Positions 30,943-41,969 of a stretch of 64,000 bases of DNA are shown piece by piece. The position numbers and the translations under genes are program-made. How positions within the stretch are numbered: position 1 is the stretch's first letter; every line of letters begins with the position of its first letter. The DNA is from Lunularia cruciata. Taxonomy: Eukaryota > Streptophyta > Marchantiopsida > Lunulariales > Lunulariaceae. The stretch lies in assembly GCA_948567375.1 (NCBI GenBank), contig OX419756.1, positions 36,718,333-36,782,332 of the forward strand, in the 5' to 3' direction. The notes under the pieces are model-generated. The model was not told where the DNA came from. It saw only the letters and a list, made by a program, of their open reading frames with translations, and did not search any database.

Positions 30943-33252
30943 ATGTCAAGCAATTTCCCTTCGCCGTTGAGGAGTCGTCTTGCAGGTGATCGGGGAAAGG
31001 GAAATAGAGTTGGACTCGTGTTAGTGCATAAGGGAGAAGTCGAGAGAGAGAAATCGAGAGACCGAAAGAAAGCAGAAGAGATGGGAGGAGGGAAGAAGAA
31101 CTCCGAATTTGTAGTGAGAAATCATGCAATTCGGAGATTAGATATAGTAGCAAGGATCGAAGTCTTGAGCCGACTTTGGATCACTTTTCTGGCATGGAAC
31201 TGGAACGTAAGTTTTCCAAGATTCATGACAGAAATCATCGAGATTAAATGTCTTGATGGTCCCGAGGAAGAAGGGAAGAGAGGAAATCCGGCTCACTGGA
31301 CAGAGTCGGATTGGAGACTCGTACTCGAGAAGGAGGCATGCTCGGAGCAGGGAGTCACATTCTTGGAGAAAGGAAAGATAGCCCAAGAAACGCAGGAGGT
31401 GAGAGATGCCTTCTCGTCGAAGAGGACGAAGAATGGGTATAAAGTTGAGAGCTATAAAGACCCAGTGAGGAGAGGAATTGTGAGTGCACTAATGGCCCTC
31501 CTGAAGCAGGAGAGAACTACCTATGTGATGAAACACCAAGCGGTGTTCTTTCACAAGTTATTTGCAGGAGAACCGATAAATTGGGCAAGGTGCTTTCACG
31601 GAAGAACGAGGCAGATGGTGTGGAATCTGCGGGATAAGTCGCCTCCACACTACATCATACCATTTGCAGCCCATTTTTACCTCGGGTTAAATCTGCTCAA
31701 TCTAGCGGAGCGTAATCGAATGGTGTCTCATTTCCATCCTGATTTGAGAAGAGAAGTTGATGCGGAGGAGCAGCAATACATTCTCCAAATCCGGAGCACG
31801 GACGATTACTACGCAAAGATAGGGAAGAACGTGGAGGTCATTGAAAGTACCCCGACGAAGAAGAGAACTCGACAAGCAGAAGCCAAAGAAAACAAGAAAC
31901 CTCGGAAAATGCAGAAAAATAACCCAAGGCAAGGAATGGTGGTGATTGAGTCAGAAGATGAAGACTCAGAAGGCAAAGCCGAGCTCAAGACGGAGGACTC
32001 GGACCGTGAGGAGGAACCTGAGCTGACATTGCAAAGTGGAGATACAAGCAGTGACAGTGAGGAAGGAGGAGAGATGACATCGGTACCAGCGGCTGAAGAA
32101 TACAAAGAAGAAATGCAAGCCGAAGTAGAAACTGAAGACAATGCGGCATTGGAAGACAAAGTACTAGTGTGCAAGGAGAAGAAGATCGCAGTACAGCAAG
32201 GAATTCGCTCGAGATGTAAGGCGAAGTGTGAAGCGGGACTGAGTAAAGTGAAGGAAGAGGTAGAAGGAAGCTTGGGCAGTGAGGCATCGATTCCGATACA
32301 AAGACTCCAGAGAAGAAGGCGAGTATCGGGAGAACACGAGGAAAGAAGAGAGACCACTCCGCGGGAGGACAAAGTTGTCAGTAATGGAGTAGATTACCTG
32401 CAGATGGTAGTATGCCCGCTGTTGGTGAAGATGGAGAAGAAGAAGAAGGAGATGCAGTCTACTTGTCCAAAGGTAAAGACTATGTTGCAGGTCTTATCAA
32501 GATTGGAAGAAGAAAACTCGGAGTTGAAAAAGAGTATAACCCAAGGAAAGGAAGAGAGAGAAGTACTGCAAGCGGAAGCAATTGAGAGGAGTCAGGTAAT
32601 CAAAGACCTGAAGAGAGAAGTGAGTTATCGAGAAGATCTTGCGAGGAAGAGTGACATCGCAAGGGAGAGACAGGTAGCGGAGCATGAAATCTTGAAGCAG
32701 CAGTTTGCTGATTCAAGAGTCGAACTCATCCATGCTATGGCGGGGGTAGCATCGAAGGATCAAGAGCTCGATCGAGTGATAGAGAGTATGGAGGAGAAGA
32801 AGCAACTCTGGCAGCAAGAGTTGGCTGCAAGATATAGAGAAGAAGAGAGATTACGAGACTTACTTCGTAATCAGGAAGAGAAGGTTGCACAGAAGGAGAA
32901 AGAGAAGGAAGCAGTGAAGGTCAAATTCAAAGAAGAATTGGCAATGTACAGAGAAGAATGGCTCGCCGATCAGGAACGCGAACGCAAGACAAGATTGGAG
33001 CCATTGAAGGAAGTTGTCCTTAGAGTAAACGTGATGTTGAGTACAGAGGCCAGCGTTCGAATTGAGGAGACGAGATTGCACGAGTTAAAACTGTTGGTGC
33101 AGGAAACGAGGCAAAGACAAGCGAAAGATACAGATTTGAATGCCTTGTTGATTAAATTGAGAACTTGTGTAGATAGGAAGATCTTAGAAGTAGAAGACAA
33201 TATCGCGATTAGATTAGACTTAGTGAGAATAGAGTTAGAAAAGCTTCGATAG
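30943..33252 (+). CDS. LTR-encoded coiled-coil protein (769 aa), function unknown
   Basis: This is the longest open frame in the window. The ATG (MSSNFPSPLRSRLAG) is conserved in all four family copies, which decides the start. Residues ~1-280 look globular, with the conserved block FFHKLFAGEPINWARCFHGR and PPHYIIPFAAHFYLGLNLLN. Residues ~300-330 are basic (KKRTRQAEAKENKKPRK, nuclear-signal-like). Residues ~330-430 are very acidic. Residues ~495-769 form a long coiled coil rich in Glu, Lys, Arg and Leu. It ends at a TAG at 33250. In the same frame the homologous tail continues to 33516 (VDIGSD), so the ancestral protein was ~857 residues. I do not recognise the family. A gag-like or accessory role is a guess. 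Confidence 0.8.
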   Translation: MSSNFPSPLRSRLAGDRGKGNRVGLVLVHKGEVEREKSRDRKKAEEMGGGKKNSEFVVRNHAIRRLDIVARIEVLSRLWITFLAWNWNVSFPRFMTEIIEIKCLDGPEEEGKRGNPAHWTESDWRLVLEKEACSEQGVTFLEKGKIAQETQEVRDAFSSKRTKNGYKVESYKDPVRRGIVSALMALLKQERTTYVMKHQAVFFHKLFAGEPINWARCFHGRTRQMVWNLRDKSPPHYIIPFAAHFYLGLNLLNLAERNRMVSHFHPDLRREVDAEEQQYILQIRSTDDYYAKIGKNVEVIESTPTKKRTRQAEAKENKKPRKMQKNNPRQGMVVIESEDEDSEGKAELKTEDSDREEEPELTLQSGDTSSDSEEGGEMTSVPAAEEYKEEMQAEVETEDNAALEDKVLVCKEKKIAVQQGIRSRCKAKCEAGLSKVKEEVEGSLGSEASIPIQRLQRRRRVSGEHEERRETTPREDKVVSNGVDYLQMVVCPLLVKMEKKKKEMQSTCPKVKTMLQVLSRLEEENSELKKSITQGKEEREVLQAEAIERSQVIKDLKREVSYREDLARKSDIARERQVAEHEILKQQFADSRVELIHAMAGVASKDQELDRVIESMEEKKQLWQQELAARYREEERLRDLLRNQEEKVAQKEKEKEAVKVKFKEELAMYREEWLADQERERKTRLEPLKEVVLRVNVMLSTEASVRIEETRLHELKLLVQETRQRQAKDTDLNALLIKLRTCVDRKILEVEDNIAIRLDLVRIELEKLR

Positions 33253-33516
33253 GATGTTAAGGCAAAACCCAAAGTAGATAACATCGGGATCCAAATGTCT
33301 TCGGAGTTGCCCTCAGAGCCATTAGAGAAGAGTGGGTCGAAGGATGAGGAGTTAGATAGATTACCCACTAGCGCAATTTCAGATCAGGAAAGAGAATCGC
33401 TGGATTTGGTAGAAGATGTGGGAGATCTGAAACCCGAGGAAAATGTAGTAGGAAGTAAGATTACTTCGGGTTCAGGGTTGAAAGCCGAGGAAGAAGTAGA
33501 CATCGGATCGGATTAG
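33253..33516 (+). pseudogene. C-terminal tail of the LTR-encoded protein beyond the TAG
   Basis: It is in frame with the preceding gene and clearly homologous to the tails in G1 (17280-17507), G3 (37580-37840) and G4 (50500-50778). It contains SDQERESLDLVED and ends EEVDIGSD before TAG. It is acidic. Only the TAG at 33250-33252 separates it from the main frame. Confidence 0.75.
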
Positions 33517-34310
33517 TAACCAATTTGAGATTTGAAGGGGCAGATATGAAGAGGTGCATTGTCATTTCGGATCTACAGGTTAGAATAGTTGTTGTAGAAA
33601 CGGTATAGTTGTTAGAACTATCGATTGCTTCACTATTTAAGAGTGGTATTCGCAGGAAATTGTTGTTTAGTGCTCATTATTTCTGAGAATAGATAAAGCG
33701 AAGTGCTGTGAAGCAGTGCTCGTCACTTGAGCTTGATTCTGAGTATCAACTTTGTAATTGTGTTTGTGAATGTTTGGAGAAATTTGAAGTGCAAGTCAAA
33801 GTGCTTGTTGGATGTTGGATTCCACAGCCTTGATCTTCATTCTGTGTGTTTGATCCTGAGTGAAGTGCAATTGAAGCAATGCCTTGACAGATCTGAGAGG
33901 AATTGTAGTGTTGGTAGTATTCTGCATTTTGGAGTACAGTACGAAGTTGATGTGAAGCAATTTCAATCGAGGAAGTTGTGCCTTCAGTGGAGGGGTAGAA
34001 CATAATTCTGAGGCAAAGTCGTTTTGCAGTGAAGTGCCGTTTTCAGGAGAGCCTGAATCATCACAATCAAGATTGTTTGGAAAGAATTTAAGGAGTTGTG
34101 ATTAAGGAGTGTGAATTTGTGACAAGACTGCAAGTCAGTGCTTGTTACTCTCTTCTAGGTGTGGTTTCTACCTGAGAGACTAAAGAAGAACTCAAGAAGA
34201 ACTGAAATTGTTACTTTGCTTCGTATTTGACCAATTCTGACTCGTATCTCTATGGGAACAAACTTTACTTACCCGATTACCGCAAAAGTGATATTTGCCG
34301 GGTTGTCACA

Positions 34311-35368
34311 ACATACAACAATTGTGGTGTTTATGGAGAAGCTCAATAAACAAATCTACTTGGCACCAACCTTTGATACCGTGGATGCTCCAACCCTAGC
34401 AAAAATTTACTTCAACAATGTCTTCAAGCATCACGGGATGCCATGGATGCTCATCTCCGACCGTGATCCTTGATTCACTAGGAAGTTTTGGCAAGCACTC
34501 TTCCAAATACTCGACACCAAGCTTTCTTTGTCCATGGCCTATCATCCTCAAACTGATGGACAAACCAAACGTGCAAATCATACCTTGGAGGATATGATGC
34601 GTGCCTTTGTCAATGTCCACTATACCAATTGGGATGAATGTCTTGCAACTTTAGAATTTTCCTACAATAATTCCAAACAAGTAAGCATAGGATTTTCTCC
34701 TTTCTTTCTCAATTTTGGCCAAGATCCGCTTGTTCTAGATTCTCTTCTTACTCCTCCTCCATCTCAGGTCTCTCATACTTCAACCTCCTTGACCACCATA
34801 TCCCAATCTCTCCAACAAGCCAAATCTCTCCTCCTTGTTGCTCAGAATTGTCAAAAAGAATATGCAAACCACCATCATTGTGATCTCACCTTTGAAGTTG
34901 GTGATAAAGTCATGTTATCCTCTAGTAACCTACCTCTCCCACTTGATACCAAAGTTTGTAAACTTACCCCTAATTGGATAGGACCCTTTGAGGTCACCTA
35001 AATCATCTCTCATGTTGCTTATCAACTTGCCTTACCTTATCATATGCGCATCTACCCTGTCTTTCACATTTCCAAGTTGAAACCCTTTGTTCCTAACCCA
35101 TCTTCTTTTTCCTCTTGTGTCCAAACTTCTCCTCCTCCCATGCCTATCAATGATCATGAGGAGTGCAAAGTTGATCTTATCCTTGCAAGTCGCCTCATTC
35201 AACAAGGACGCTAACAACATACGGAGTACAAGGTCCTTTAAAACAAGTATCCCTTTCATGATGCCACATAGGAACCTCTTTCTCACCTCCAGAATACACG
35301 GATGGCCATCAAGGAGTTTGAAGCCTTAATGGCAACAAGAATGTCACCAACTAGTAGTGGGGGAATAT
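34311..35368 (+). pseudogene. B1 integrase core, C-terminus and chromodomain
   Basis: It continues the integrase from 30528. It has TTIVVFMEKLNKQIYLAPT, MPWMLISDRDP (second catalytic Asp, ~34460) and TDGQTKRANHTLED. The catalytic Glu expected after DGQT is Lys (AAA, 34567-34569). C-terminal FEVGDKVMLSSSN (~34890) and PNWIGPFEV follow. A degraded chromodomain (CKVDLILA, HTEYKVL-stop-NKYPFHDAT-stop-EP) lies at ~35165-35290. Several stops make it inactive. Confidence 0.87.
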
Positions 35369-35710
35369 ATAACAATATAGAGTTTAGCGACAAGTTAGTA
35401 GAGCTAATGAAGTAGTAAATAAGACAAATTAGCCTAGAATATTCCATAAGTATCTAGAAAGCTTCTTGGCCAGCTTAGCTTGCACCTCAAGTAAGTAGTT
35501 TCTAGAAGGAAGCTTCTAGAAGGTTCCAACTAGCTTAGCTTGCATGCCAAGTAAGCAACTTCTAGAAGGAAGCTTCTTGAGAAGCTTATCAAGAGCCTTG
35601 TATGATCCCTATAAAAAAAGGGTTGAAACTCATGCTAGGCATTCATAGTTACCCCTCATTCCAATGTACTTCTATTCTCTTATTTCTCTCCTTGGTAACA
35701 TCCTTTTACA
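35369..35710 (+). repeat. B1 3' LTR with heat shock elements
   Basis: It starts TATAACAATATAG after the tract AGTGGGGGAATA and ends TCCTTTTACA. A perfect four-unit array GAAgcTTCtaGAAggTTC lies at 35509-35526. A TATA box (CTATAAAAAA) lies ~83 bp downstream at 35609-35618. It is shorter than the B2 LTRs (342 versus ~500 bp). Confidence 0.87.
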
Positions 35711-36786
35711 CCTAAGTATACTTGATCCAAGATCCTACATTCTCTATTTCAAGAATTCACATGGAACCTTTTTGCACAAAGATGCAAGACTTAACTAGTA
35801 ATAATAATAGAAATTTTTAAGAGGTGATTTGAATCTCAACTTGAGAAATGACCAAAACTCCAAACTTGATTATAAGCTCAACTCCAACACCTTACTTCCC
35901 AAAAGCTCCAACTTTAATCAACAAGATCTAATTTGAGATTGATCTAAACTAAAATTTATTATGCTCAACACTATAAGCACCTTTTCTACGCTCCAACCTT
36001 ATTGAAAAATCATAAAAATGTGTCACAATGCTCCCCAAATTGTCCAATTTATGTATCTAACTATGAATTCTACCCCTCTCAATTCAATTGATCATATCTC
36101 CTTGAGAGTTTGCTCATATCACTTGATTTTAGTCATTTAATTTTAGCCTATTAGCTCCTCTCTTCAACCGTGGTCTTGTCTCCTACAATGTGCTCATGTA
36201 GCTCCTTTAATACTCAAAGAAGTCTAGCTTCCCCTATTAGGACCCAAACTCTCACAAATTTGTCATGTAGCCTCTTCATTTTTTGACAAATGGACCCTAC
36301 AACTCCACCTTGAAGATCATGAGAAAATTTAAATCCTTCCTTTCCTACAAGAGCACATGAATTATTTAATCTGAAACTTGCTTGTAAGTAAGCACTAGAA
36401 GGATGACATAATTTGGGTTTTCCATCATCGACTTCGTGAATACCGCTCCAAAATGTGCCAATATCCAATTTTGTAAATCGGCATGATATAGAATCTGAAG
36501 CTTGATGAGAAAAGAATTTGTGAGTGGAAAATTAGGATCATGAAACATCTCTTGCTCAAAATGCTTCCTACCATGCCCTAGTGTCCATGTTTTGCTAACA
36601 CTCTCATTCTCAACATCCTCCTCCCACTTGAGACTCCTAAAACTAAAACACCCTTTCTCACAACTCTCCACCACATATATACATCAAAGCCTTGCAAAGG
36701 ATAAGATTATACTCCACATGGCCAACCACTTAAATATATTGCATATATATTGCTCATATGGCAATAGTTAAGCTGTGAGATCCATC
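35711..36786. other. Unassigned AT-rich sequence between B1 and G3
   Basis: No retroelement protein or LTR match is visible. A 102-codon minus-strand frame (36366-36674) exists but has no recognisable motif. It is probably old intergenic or decayed repeat DNA, and includes the CCATC target of G3 at its right end. Confidence 0.5.
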
Positions 36787-39700
36787 TGTGACAACCCGGC
36801 AAATATCACTTTTGCGGTAATCGGGTAAGTAAAGTTTGTTCCCATAGAGATACAAGTCAGAATTGGTCAAATACAAAGCAAAGTAACAATTTCAGTTCTT
36901 CTTGGTTGCATCTTTAATCTCTCAGGTAGAAACCACACCCAGAAGAGAGTAATAAGCACTGACTCGCAGTCTTGTCACAAATTAACACTCCATAATCAAA
37001 ACTCCATCAAATCTTTCCAAACAATCTTGATTGTGATGATCCAAGCTCTCCCAACAACGGCACTTCACTACAAAACAACTTTGCCTCAGAATTGTGTTCC
37101 GTCCCTCCACTGAAGGCACAACTTCCTCAATCAAAATTGCTTCACATCAACTTCGCACTGCACTCACAAATGCAGAATACTACCAACACTACAATTCCTC
37201 TCAGATCTGTCAAGGCATTGCTTTGATTGCACTTCACTCAAGATCAAACACACAGAATGAAGATCAAGGCTGTGGAATCCAACATCCAACAAGCACACTG
37301 ACTTGCACTTTGAATTTCTTCACACACTCACAAACACAATTGCAAAGCTGATACTTGGAATCAAGCTCAAGTGACAAGCACTGCTTCACAACACTTTGCT
37401 TTATCTATTCTCAGAAATAATGAGCACTGAACAATAATTCTTTGCGAATGCCACTCTTAAGTAGTGAACAAATTGACAATTCTAACAACTATACCATTCT
37501 ACAACAACTCTTCTAACTTGTAGATCCAAATTGACAATGCACCTCTTCATATCTGCCCCTTCAAATCTCAAATCTGTTACTACTCTAATCTGATGTCTAC
37601 TTTGTCATCAGCTTTCAAACCTGAACCCAAAGTAATTTTACTTCCTATCACTTTTTCCTCGGGTTTCATATCTTCTACTTCATCTACCAGATCCAGCAAT
37701 TCTCTTTCCTGATCTACAATTCCTATCAAAATTAAGCCTTCTAAATCTCTATCTCCCAACCCACTCTTCTCTAATGTCTCCACTGGTAACTCCAAAGACA
37801 TTTGTACTCCTATGTTATCTACTTCGGGTTTTGCTCTAACATCTTTCCAAAACTTTTCTATCTCTATTTTCACCAAGTCTAATCTAATCGCAATATTATC
37901 TTCTACCTCTAAGATCTTCTTGTCTACACGAGTTTTGAGACTAATTAACAAGGCTTTCATATCTATATCCTTTGCTTGTCTTTGCCTTATCTCCTGCACC
38001 AACAACTTTAACTCGTGCAGCCTCGTCTCCTCAATCCGAATGTTGGCCTCTGTACTTAACATTGCGTTCATTTGGAGGACTATCTCCTTCAATGGCTCCA
38101 ATCTTGTCTTCCTCTCACGTTCACAATCTGCAAGCCAATCTCTTGGTACATTTCCAACTCCGCCTTGAACTCGGCTTTCACTGTCTCCTTCTCCTTCTCC
38201 TTCTGGACAACCTTCTCCTCTTGATTACAAAGTAACTCTCATAATCGGTCTTCTTCTTTGTATCGTGCCGCCAACTCTCGTTGCCATAGTTGCTTCTTCT
38301 CCTTGATACTCTCCATCACCCTATCAAGCTCTTGATCCTTTGCTGCTACTCTCGCCATAGCATGGATTACCTCTACTCTTGAATTAGCAAACTGCTGCTT
38401 CAAGATCTCATACTCCACTACTTGTCTCTCCCTTGCTATGTCACTCTTCTTCACAAGATCCTCTCAATAACTTACTTCTCTCTTCAAGTCTTCAATTACC
38501 TGATTTCTCACCACTACCTCCGCTCGCAGCACTTCCCTTTCCTCCGCACCTTGAGTTATCCTCTTCTTCTAATCTGGTCAATACCTGCAGTACAGTCTTC
38601 ACCTCTGGACATGTAGACTGCATTTCCTTCTTCTTGTGCTCCAACTTCACCAACAAAGGGCACATGATCTCCCGCAGGTACTCCATCTCCATCACTGGCA
38701 ACTACTTCATCCTGCGGAGTGATCTCCCTTCTCACTTCTTGTTCTCCCGATACTTGCCTTCTTTGCTGCAGTCATCGTCTCGGAATTGATGCCTCACTTC
38801 CCAAGCTTTCGCTTACCTCTTCTTTTGCTTTACTCGGCTCCGCTTCACAATTTGCCTAACGTCTCAAGCAAACTCCTCTCTGCATTGCAATCTTCTTCTC
38901 TTCGAGCACAATTACTTTGTCTTCCAACTGTGTATTATCTTCGGCTTCAATTTCTGCTTGCACTTCTTCTTCGTATTCTTCAGCCGCTGGCGCCGATGTC
39001 ATTTCTCCCCCTTCATCGCTATCGCTGCCCGTATCTCCACTCTGCAACGTTAGCTCAGGCTCTTCCTCATGTTCCGAGTCTTCAGTCTTAAGCTCGGCAT
39101 CTCCTTTTGAGTCTTTGTCATCCGACTCAATTACCACCATACCTTGCCTTGGGTTGCCTCTCCATGTCTTCCAAGGTTTCTTCATGTCTTTGGCGTCACC
39201 TTGCCGACTCCTCTTCTTTGTATTTGGGGTACTCACTATGACCTCCATGTTCTTCCCTGTCTTCGTGTAATAGTTGTCGGTGCTTCTAATCTGCAAGATG
39301 TATTGCTGCTCCTCGACGTCGACCTCTTTTCGCAAGTCAAGATGGAAGTGTGACACCATCCTAGTTCGCTCTGCCAAGTTCAGCAAATTGAGCCTGAGGT
39401 AGAAGTGTGTTGCAAACGGCACAATGTAGTGTAGAGGCAACTTATCCCGCAAATTCCACACCATTTGCCTTGTTCTCCCGTGGAAACACCTCGCCCAATT
39501 GATTGGCTCTCCTACAAATAACTTGTGAAAGAACACCGCTTGGTGTTTCATCACATAAGTGGTTCTCTCCGGCTTCAAGATAGCCATCATGGCACTCACA
39601 ATTCCTCTCTTCACAGGGTTTTTGTAGCTCTCAACTTTGTACCCATTCTTTGTCCACTTTGACGAGAAGGCATCTCTCACCTCCTGGGTTCTCTTGAGCT

Positions 39701-40545
39701 ATCTCTCCCTTTCCCAAGAACGTGGCCCCTTGCTCCAAGCTTGCTTCCTTCCCGAGTAAGAGTCTCCAATCCGACTCTGTCCAGCGAGCCGGATTTCCTC
39801 TCTTCCCGTCTTCCTTGGGTCCATCGAGACACTTACTCTCGATGATTTCTGTCATGAAACATGGAAAGCTTACTTTCTAGTTCCACGCCAGAAACGTGAT
39901 CCAAAGTTAGCTCAAGACTTCAATCCTAGCTATTACATCTAACCTCCAAATCGCATGATTTCTCACTACAAATTCAAAGTTCTTCTTTCCTCCTCCCATC
40001 TCTTCTGCCTTCTCACTATCTCTCAATTTCACTCTCGTGACTTCTCCCTTACGCACTACCACGATTCCAACTCTATTTCCCTTCCCACGATCACTTGCAA
40101 GATGACTTCTCAATGGCAAAGGAAAATTACTCGACATTTTGTCATTGCGAGTTCAATTTTTATAGAGTTGCACTTCTTCGTCTTTCTTCAGTTTGAGTTT
40201 CTACCAAGAAATCACACCTCTTGCATGCACCTGTCACTGTCAACCAACCTTTGCGCGTATGGGCTGCCGGTTTTTGAACGGTCCCTTCTTGAATTTCTTG
40301 CCCCGACAAAAGGTTGTTAGATTGTCTTCGCCTCGGGTTCAGTTCCTCCCGATACGAAGACAATTTACTTTGGGTTGTATGCTAACAGGGCATTTCCGAG
40401 TACTTTGCCTTATGACCCAAAGTCACTTTACTTTGGATTTCATCCCGAAGACTCTTTTCTTTGCCTTCTTTTGCCATATAGGCGCAATCCAACTTCTCTA
40501 TACACTTCTTCTCCTTAATTTTGAAAAGAAAATGTGGGCAGCACA
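36787..40545 (-). mobile_element. Solo giant LTR G3 (3759 bp)
   Basis: It is the reverse complement of the G2 unit: it starts TGTGACAACCCGG and ends TGTGGGCAGCACA. It is flanked by CCATC on both sides (36782-36786 and 40546-40550). No internal region is attached, so it is a solo LTR. Confidence 0.92.
37580..40137 (-). pseudogene. LTR-encoded coiled-coil protein in G3 (frameshifted)
   Basis: The ATG at 40135-40137 (MSSNFPLPLRSHLASDRG) matches the G2 start. The conserved block FFHKLFVGEPINWARCFHGR lies near 39530 in a 274-codon open stretch (38856-39680). The coiled-coil part is broken into at least three frames around 38740, 38560 and 38240. The tail ends DDKVDIRLE at ~37580. It is inactive as a full-length gene, but the N-terminal half is largely open. 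Confidence 0.8.
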
Positions 40546-40655
40546 CCATCATACAACCAACTCCATTTTATGGAGATAAACCACACTAGTCTACTTTTTC
40601 ATGGGCTATGCAAACCACAACATGATAGTGTAGGCTCTTTCTAGCCTTCCACTAG

Positions 40656-41969
40656 AACTCTTGCAAGCTCCTCAGCTTGTCAGTCTACACTCCTTGGTAG
40701 TTTTGCTTCAAGCACTAGAAGAAATCCACCATAGGATTAAACCTTGGTACTACACTACCTCATGTAATAATACCTCCATTCGTAGTAGCACGCTCTCCAA
40801 CTAGTGCACCTCCACTAGATCCACCAATGCTACTAGAGCTAGAACTTATGGGTATTGCCAATCTACCCCTAGCAACCAAGCTTGAAGTGATGGAGATATA
40901 GCTCAAAGACCAATACTATCTTCATAGCTCAATCTCTTCTAGTGAGCTCTACTGAACTCACAATAGTCATCTATTGATGGACCCTCCAAGTGCTAAAACA
41001 ACCCGTTCCATGCAATGAAGGGTGTGAACAAAGTTGGGTTTCATATCGACTACAAATCACACCAACTATCAAACTCTTGGATGAAGTAATCTAACTCAAT
41101 GGTATCCACTATACCAAAGTAGCCCTTATGGTCTTTGGAGGTCCCATAAATCTCATCCTATCCCATAACAACAATACGGATACACCAAGTGCACTCTCAA
41201 TTGAATCAACTTTTATTTCAAACTCCAATTTAGAGTCAATCTCCTCGCTCATTGGGACATGAGATATAGGCTGATACCCAGTGCCACTTTGGGTGAACCC
41301 ACTACGTATTGTAGTGCTATCTCTTATGGAATCCTAAAGTACTTCACCGTGACAATGTAACTCAAATCACAATTGTAACCACCACAAGTACCCCACCAAG
41401 AACCACCACCAAGTGCCACCAATAAGAGCCAACACCAATTGAACATCACCCACTAATGTAACTCTAACTACAACAACCACAATAGGAGAAATGATGACTT
41501 GTAACTTGCTATCACAACACACACTTTCCTAGTCTATAGGTCATTATTTCCTACTTCACCAAAGAGAAATATAGGTAGTCCGACTGGTCATCACTCCAAC
41601 CTCACTACTAGGAGCAAACCAAAGCACTAATGCTCTAAAGTCAAGACACCTCACACAAACATAATGCAAAAATATGAAGTAGAGAATGGAAGGGGTCCAA
41701 TCACAAGAAGTCTAAAAAAAACTCTCTATCTCATAAATCAACACTGGGCTAACTCTACAACCATTTGGCATTTGATATAATAGGAATGTCTACTTACTTC
41801 CTAAGCTACCAAGATCACCAAGAATGAGATCAAACTATCTTTCCTAGCCAAAGCTACATGTGTACAAGTATCAATGGGATAGTTACTAGGACAACAAGTG
41901 AATTTGGACCCATTGGCTAGGGCATCAATCTAAGAACTAAAGATCTAGGGTTCAAACCCTGGTGTGTAC
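40656..41969 (-). pseudogene. D2: decayed relative of D1, gag fragment and leader
   Basis: It is collinear with D1 from about 14170 (gag capsid end) through 15490 (leader), but with many C-to-T and G-to-A differences and no open frame. It shares the tRNA-like stretch (about 41915-41961). It begins abruptly at ~40656, so protease, methyltransferase, RT and integrase are absent. It is interrupted at 41970 by solo LTR A2. Confidence 0.82.

Larger units (their letters stand above)
30529..34310 (+). mobile_element. Solo giant LTR G2 (3782 bp) carrying an uninterrupted gene
   Basis: It starts TGTGGTGCCCACA and ends GGTTGTCACA. The flanks are ACATA on both sides (30524-30528 and 34311-34315). The same unit is the 3' LTR of G1, which follows pol and a purine tract, so this is a solo LTR rather than a separate element. 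Its U3 part would be roughly 30529-30940, judged from the TATA box. Confidence 0.93.
1..35710 (+). mobile_element. Chromovirus copy B1 (Ty3/gypsy, chromodomain type), split into three segments
   Basis: The three segments are 1-1704 (protease-RT linker, RT, RNase H), 30261-30528 (integrase zinc-binding part) and 34311-35710 (integrase core, chromodomain, 3' LTR). Read in order they are collinear with the minus-strand copy B2 at 20858-27199, so they are one old element. The first gap is element A1. The second is solo giant LTR G2, which is bounded by a perfect ACATA duplication. The 5' end of B1 lies left of the window. All coding parts carry stops, so the copy is dead. Confidence 0.85.

Noticed and set aside
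31809..32372. Long minus-strand reading frame
   Set aside because: It is the antisense shadow of the acidic, Glu-rich part of the G2 gene. Ser/Leu runs come from reverse-complemented GAA/GAG codons.
30529..34310. Independent non-LTR or DNA transposon
   Set aside because: The same unit is placed as a 3' LTR directly after pol and a purine tract in G1, with TG...CA ends and 5-bp duplications.
36366..36674. Host protein gene on the minus strand
   Set aside because: 102 codons, no recognisable domain, no supporting exon structure, and surrounded by repeats.
39010..39270. Ser-rich plus-strand frames over G3
   Set aside because: Same antisense shadow of the LTR-encoded protein, which reads on the minus strand here.
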